From a virus, in IMG/VR virus record IMGVR_UViG_3300024518_003939, positions 1 to 36,800 of that record: 36,800 nucleotides of DNA; one strand, written 5' to 3'. The stretch's first letter is position 1. Each line of letters opens with the position of its first letter. A program made the position numbers and the translations under genes. The notes beneath the pieces are model-generated. The model worked only from the letters and a program-made list of their open reading frames with translations, searched no databases and had not been told where the DNA came from. Shown piece by piece: positions 36,674 to 36,800 of this stretch.

Positions 36674-36800
36674 ATGGCTAGAAACTTCGACGGGGCAGCG
36701 ACCGAAATCCTCAGTGGTTCGTGGGGCGGCGCGAGTAACGTCACAACTCTCACGATGGCGTGTTGGGTCGACCTAGATTCAGAGCCGGCTAGCTACGGTG
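36674..36800 (+). CDS. LamG/concanavalin-like protein, 5' part (runs off window)
   Basis: ATG 36674. The 42 visible codons read MARNFDGAATEILSGS..., then NVTTLTMACWVDLDSEP. An R-N-F-D-G start, followed by a strand with CW and an acidic turn, is the common opening of LamG/concanavalin-like lectin domains in phage proteins. The gene continues past the window, so the full product cannot be judged. It may bind surface glycans. Confidence 0.55.
   Translation, partial: MARNFDGAATEILSGSWGGASNVTTLTMACWVDLDSEPASYG

Noticed and set aside
1-36800. tRNA genes, integrase, attachment sites, single-subunit RNA polymerase
   Set aside because: No cloverleaf, recombinase catalytic motif, or T7-type polymerase sequence was recognised on either strand; absence is limited to reading by eye and to this window.

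Overview
The window looks like most of the genome of a double-stranded DNA tailed phage with podovirus-type (short-tail) machinery, probably an uncultured environmental phage. The evidence is a portal C-terminus, scaffold, N4-gp56/DUF4043-type capsid, T7 gp11-like adaptor, P22 gp10/T7 gp12-like nozzle, pectate-lyase-fold spike and large ejection proteins, next to a phage replication module. No integrase, tRNA, rRNA or RNA polymerase gene was seen. The host cannot be named. A heptosyltransferase-like gene and an M15 peptidase lysin fit a Gram-negative host, but that is inference.

Layout. (1) 1-18232, + strand: virion genes, tightly packed with TAATG/ATGA junctions: portal end, scaffold, capsid, decoration-like protein, strong terminator, then an accessory cassette (TPR-glycosyltransferase, SAM methyltransferase, radical SAM/SPASM enzyme, GT8-like glycosyltransferase, small Zn-finger protein), then adaptor, nozzle, spike, GNAT-like protein, internal/ejection proteins and a tail-fibre-like protein. 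(2) 28720-18088, - strand: HTH regulator, 34-residue holin-like peptide, M15 endolysin, primase, VirE-like helicase, small genes, a consensus sigma70 promoter, ssDNA-binding-like protein, family A DNA polymerase, HNH endonuclease, Cas4-like nuclease, VRR-NUC nuclease, SNF2 helicase, zinc ribbon. (3) 28721-33172: an AT-rich, symmetry-rich control region, then short + strand operons (C2H2 protein, DUF932 protein, small proteins), each with a TTGACA-type promoter. (4) 33173-33696: non-coding, packed with repeats and a 28-bp inverted repeat, directly before a terminase small subunit-like gene. (5) 34168-36800, + strand: structured leader, small genes, a one-helix membrane protein and lectin-like proteins leading toward the missing terminase large subunit and portal N-terminus. 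That order suggests the window ends may join in a circular or circularly permuted genome (inference).

The most unusual signal is a dispersed palindrome (TTTCCACAACG followed by its reverse complement). There are eight full copies and one half copy, mostly just upstream of start codons or next to promoters in the replication and early regions, with one before the capsid gene. It behaves like the operator of a genome-wide regulator. Two sequences almost identical to the bacterial centromere parS are also present, with no recognisable parAB. Other notable points are the glycan/radical-SAM cassette inside the head genes, a decayed second copy of the HNH endonuclease, a possible pseudoknot hiding a ribosome binding site at 34305-34362, and primase and helicase genes that overlap by 244 bases across 12-bp repeats.

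All calls come from reading the sequence; no database search was run.
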